A stretch of DNA of 64,000 nucleotides from UBA5069 sp963773745 (lineage in GTDB: Bacteria; Chloroflexota; Anaerolineae; Caldilineales; Caldilineaceae). Positions 62,030 through 64,000 of the stretch are shown here, one piece after another. The notes under the pieces are model-generated. The model was given only the letters and a program-made list of their open reading frames with translations, did not search any database and was not told where the DNA came from. Location of the stretch: contig CAVZCL010000001.1 of assembly GCA_963773745.1 (NCBI GenBank), forward strand, positions 806,001-870,000, read 5' to 3'. A program made the translations under genes and the position numbers. Position 1 is the stretch's first letter; each line of letters starts with the position of its first letter.

Positions 62030-64000
62030 ATGAGTGAGAGCCAGAACCCACAGGAATTGACAGCCGTCAAGCGCGCACTGATTGAAATGCGCGCGCTGCG
62101 CGCGCGTCTTGATGCGCAGGAAGAGGCGCGCCGCGCACCCATCGCCATTGTTGGCATGGGCATGCGCTTTCCCGGCGGCGTGGTCGATGGCGACTCCTTC
62201 TGGGCGCTGCTGCGCGACGGCGTGAACGCCATTACCGAAACGCCCGCCGACCGCTGGGATGTGAACGCGCTCTACAATCCCGATCCCGAGCATGTGGGCA
62301 CAACTGCCACGCGCCACGGCGGCTTCCTGCGCGATATCGACCAGTTCGACGCACCCTTCTTCGGCATCAGCCCGCGTGAGGCCGAGGCTATGGATCCGCA
62401 GCAGCGGCTGCTGCTCGAGGTTACATGGGAAGCGCTGGAAAACGCCGCCATCCCACCCGAGAGCCTTTACGAAACAGACGCGGGCGTCTACCTGGGCATC
62501 AGCAACAGCGACTACATGCGCCTGCTGTTGCGCGACCGCAGCCGCATTGACAGCTACGTGAGCACGGGCACGGCGGCCAGCGTCACCGCCGGACGCATCT
62601 CCTATGCGCTCGGGCTGCGCGGCCCCAGCATCGCCTTCGACACGGCCTGCTCATCATCGCTCGTCGCCATCCATGCCGCCGTGCAGAGTCTGCGCAGCGG
62701 TGCGTGCACCATGGCGCTGGCGGCTGGCGTCAACCTTATGCTGACGCCCGAGCTGACCATCAACTTCTCGCGCGCCAACATGATGGCCCCGGATGGCCGC
62801 TGCAAAACATTTGACGCCGCCGCCGACGGCTATGTGCGCTCGGAGGGCTGCGCCGTGATCGTGCTCAAGCGGCTCGACGATGCGCTCGCCGCAGGCGACC
62901 GCGTGCTTGCCGTCATCAAGGGTGTGGCCGTCAACCAGGATGGGCGCAGTGGCGGCATTACCGCCCCAAACGGGCCGGCACAGGAGCAGGTGATTGCGGC
63001 CGCGCTGGCCGATGCACACGTGGAGGCAAGCACCGTCGACTACGTGGAAGCGCACGGCACGGGCACCGCCCTGGGCGATCCGATTGAGGTGCGTGCGCTC
63101 ATGCAGACGCTGGGCGCAGGGCGCAGCGCCGACGACCCGCTCATCGTCGGCTCGGTGAAGACGAATTTGGGCCACACCGAGGCGGTGGCAGGCCTTGCCG
63201 GCCTCATCAAGGCCGTGCTGGCGCTGCAGCACGGCGAGATTCCCGCGCACCTGCACCTGACAACGCTGAGCCCCCACGTGGCGGCGATTGGCGGTGCACT
63301 CCACATTCCTGCGCAGGCCATGGCGTGGCCGGCGCGGGAGCACCCGCGCACGGCGGGCGTCAGCTCCTTTGGCCTGAGCGGCACCAATGCGCACCTCATC
63401 CTGGCCGAAGCGCCGCTGCCGCCACAATCGCCGGCCGATGACGCGGCCCCGGCGCAGACGCTGCAGCTGGTGACACTCTCGGCGCGCAGCAATGAGGCAT
63501 TGCGCGCGACGGCCACGCGTTGGGCAGCATGGCTGGAAGCACATGCCGACGCGCCGCTGGCGGACATCGCCTTTACGGCCAACCAGGGGCGCACGCACTG
63601 GCCCAATCGCCTGGCGCTGGTCGCGCAAGATGTGGCCTCGCTGCGCGCCCAGCTTGCGGAGGCAGCGCAACACGCAGCGGGCGGCCAGGCGCAGGCGGGC
63701 AGCATCGTCTTTCTTTTCACGGGGCAGGGCGCACACTATGCGGGTATGGGGCGCGCGCTCTACACGACGGAGCCGCGCTTTCGCGCCGCCATTGACGAGT
63801 GCGGCGCGCTGCTTGCACCGCTGCTCGACCGCACGCTGGCCGACATCCTCTTTGGCCCCGAAAGCGAGCGACTGCTGGCGCGCATGGAATATGCCCAGCC
63901 CGCGCTCTGTGCGCTGCAGGTCGCGCTCTGCGACCTTTGGCAGAGCTGGGGCATTGCGCCCACTGCCGTCGCCGGCCACAGCGCAGGCGAGTACGCGGCC
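62030..64000 (+). CDS. Type I polyketide synthase, KS-AT start, cut by the window edge
   Basis: 657 codons, open to the edge. The N-terminus is a helical docking segment (LTAVKRALIEMRALRARLDA). The KS has Cys in FDTACSSSLVAIH and His motifs VEAHGTGTALGDP and SVKTNLGHTEAVAG. The AT begins FLFTGQGAHYAGM and reaches AGHSAGEYAA at the edge. No frameshift is visible, unlike the preceding gene. It should be the third synthase of the cluster. Confidence 0.95.
   Translation, partial: MSESQNPQELTAVKRALIEMRALRARLDAQEEARRAPIAIVGMGMRFPGGVVDGDSFWALLRDGVNAITETPADRWDVNALYNPDPEHVGTTATRHGGFLRDIDQFDAPFFGISPREAEAMDPQQRLLLEVTWEALENAAIPPESLYETDAGVYLGISNSDYMRLLLRDRSRIDSYVSTGTAASVTAGRISYALGLRGPSIAFDTACSSSLVAIHAAVQSLRSGACTMALAAGVNLMLTPELTINFSRANMMAPDGRCKTFDAAADGYVRSEGCAVIVLKRLDDALAAGDRVLAVIKGVAVNQDGRSGGITAPNGPAQEQVIAAALADAHVEASTVDYVEAHGTGTALGDPIEVRALMQTLGAGRSADDPLIVGSVKTNLGHTEAVAGLAGLIKAVLALQHGEIPAHLHLTTLSPHVAAIGGALHIPAQAMAWPAREHPRTAGVSSFGLSGTNAHLILAEAPLPPQSPADDAAPAQTLQLVTLSARSNEALRATATRWAAWLEAHADAPLADIAFTANQGRTHWPNRLALVAQDVASLRAQLAEAAQHAAGGQAQAGSIVFLFTGQGAHYAGMGRALYTTEPRFRAAIDECGALLAPLLDRTLADILFGPESERLLARMEYAQPALCALQVALCDLWQSWGIAPTAVAGHSAGEYAA

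Noticed and set aside
62654..63979. 441-codon antisense frame over the third synthase
   Set aside because: Sense strand encodes intact KS and AT motifs; the antisense product has no family features.

Overview
The window is GC-rich, densely coded bacterial DNA. It has sugar ABC transporters beside LacI regulators, many lipoproteins with Ala/Pro/Thr-rich linkers, Tat-exported redox proteins, a glutamate-mutase-L-like ASKHA protein, DUF6325/SHOCT genes, and many short palindromic intergenic repeats. Together these suggest a Chloroflexota bacterium of the Anaerolineae/Caldilineae type. That placement is inference; no rRNA gene is present.

Layout. 1-7.3 kb: edge of an unknown gene, a SulP anion transporter, and a leftward run of mostly uncharacterised membrane proteins ending in a MutL/GlmL-like protein. 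7.3-10.5 kb: a MITE-like palindromic element, a LacI regulator, a GH43 lipoprotein and a Mug-type uracil-DNA glycosylase. 10.5-17.1 kb: a second LacI regulator with a visible promoter and operator candidate, then a ribose-type ABC importer (ATPase, permease, binding lipoprotein) and a Gfo/Idh/MocA dehydrogenase. 17-18.7 kb: a divergent argininosuccinate-lyase-family gene whose frame runs through a palindrome into its neighbour. 18.7-20.3 kb: a less GC-rich type II restriction-modification pair of the MvaI/BcnI kind. 20.5-26.8 kb: a MalFG-type ABC importer, an amidohydrolase and a secreted subtilase. 27-31.8 kb: phosphohexomutase, TatD nuclease, polyprenyl synthase and a lipoprotein hydrolase. 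32.1 kb: initiator tRNA-fMet with its own promoter and hairpin. 32.6-34.5 kb: GAP-family, DUF6325 and SHOCT small proteins.

Two accessory systems stand out. At 34.9-42 kb a NarX/NarL-like two-component system precedes a reductive dehalogenase locus: rdhA (Tat signal broken by a one-base shift), an rdhB-like anchor, an rdhC/NosR-like flavin and Fe-S membrane protein, a small one-TM protein, and apbE, the FMN transferase expected to flavinylate RdhC. From 44.1 kb to the right edge runs a tightly overlapping cluster: flippase, asparagine-synthase-like protein, GT4 glycosyltransferase, type II thioesterase, a KS-AT-DH-KR polyketide synthase, a free-standing ACP, a KS-AT-DH-ER-KR-ACP synthase, and the start of a third synthase. 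It probably makes and exports a glycosylated reduced polyketide or glycolipid. The thioesterase and the first two synthases carry many compensating single-base frame changes, which look more like local sequence error than decay.

The intergenic DNA carries at least three dispersed palindrome families plus single long palindromes. They sit mostly at gene ends, and in two cases alter or overlap the end of a coding frame.
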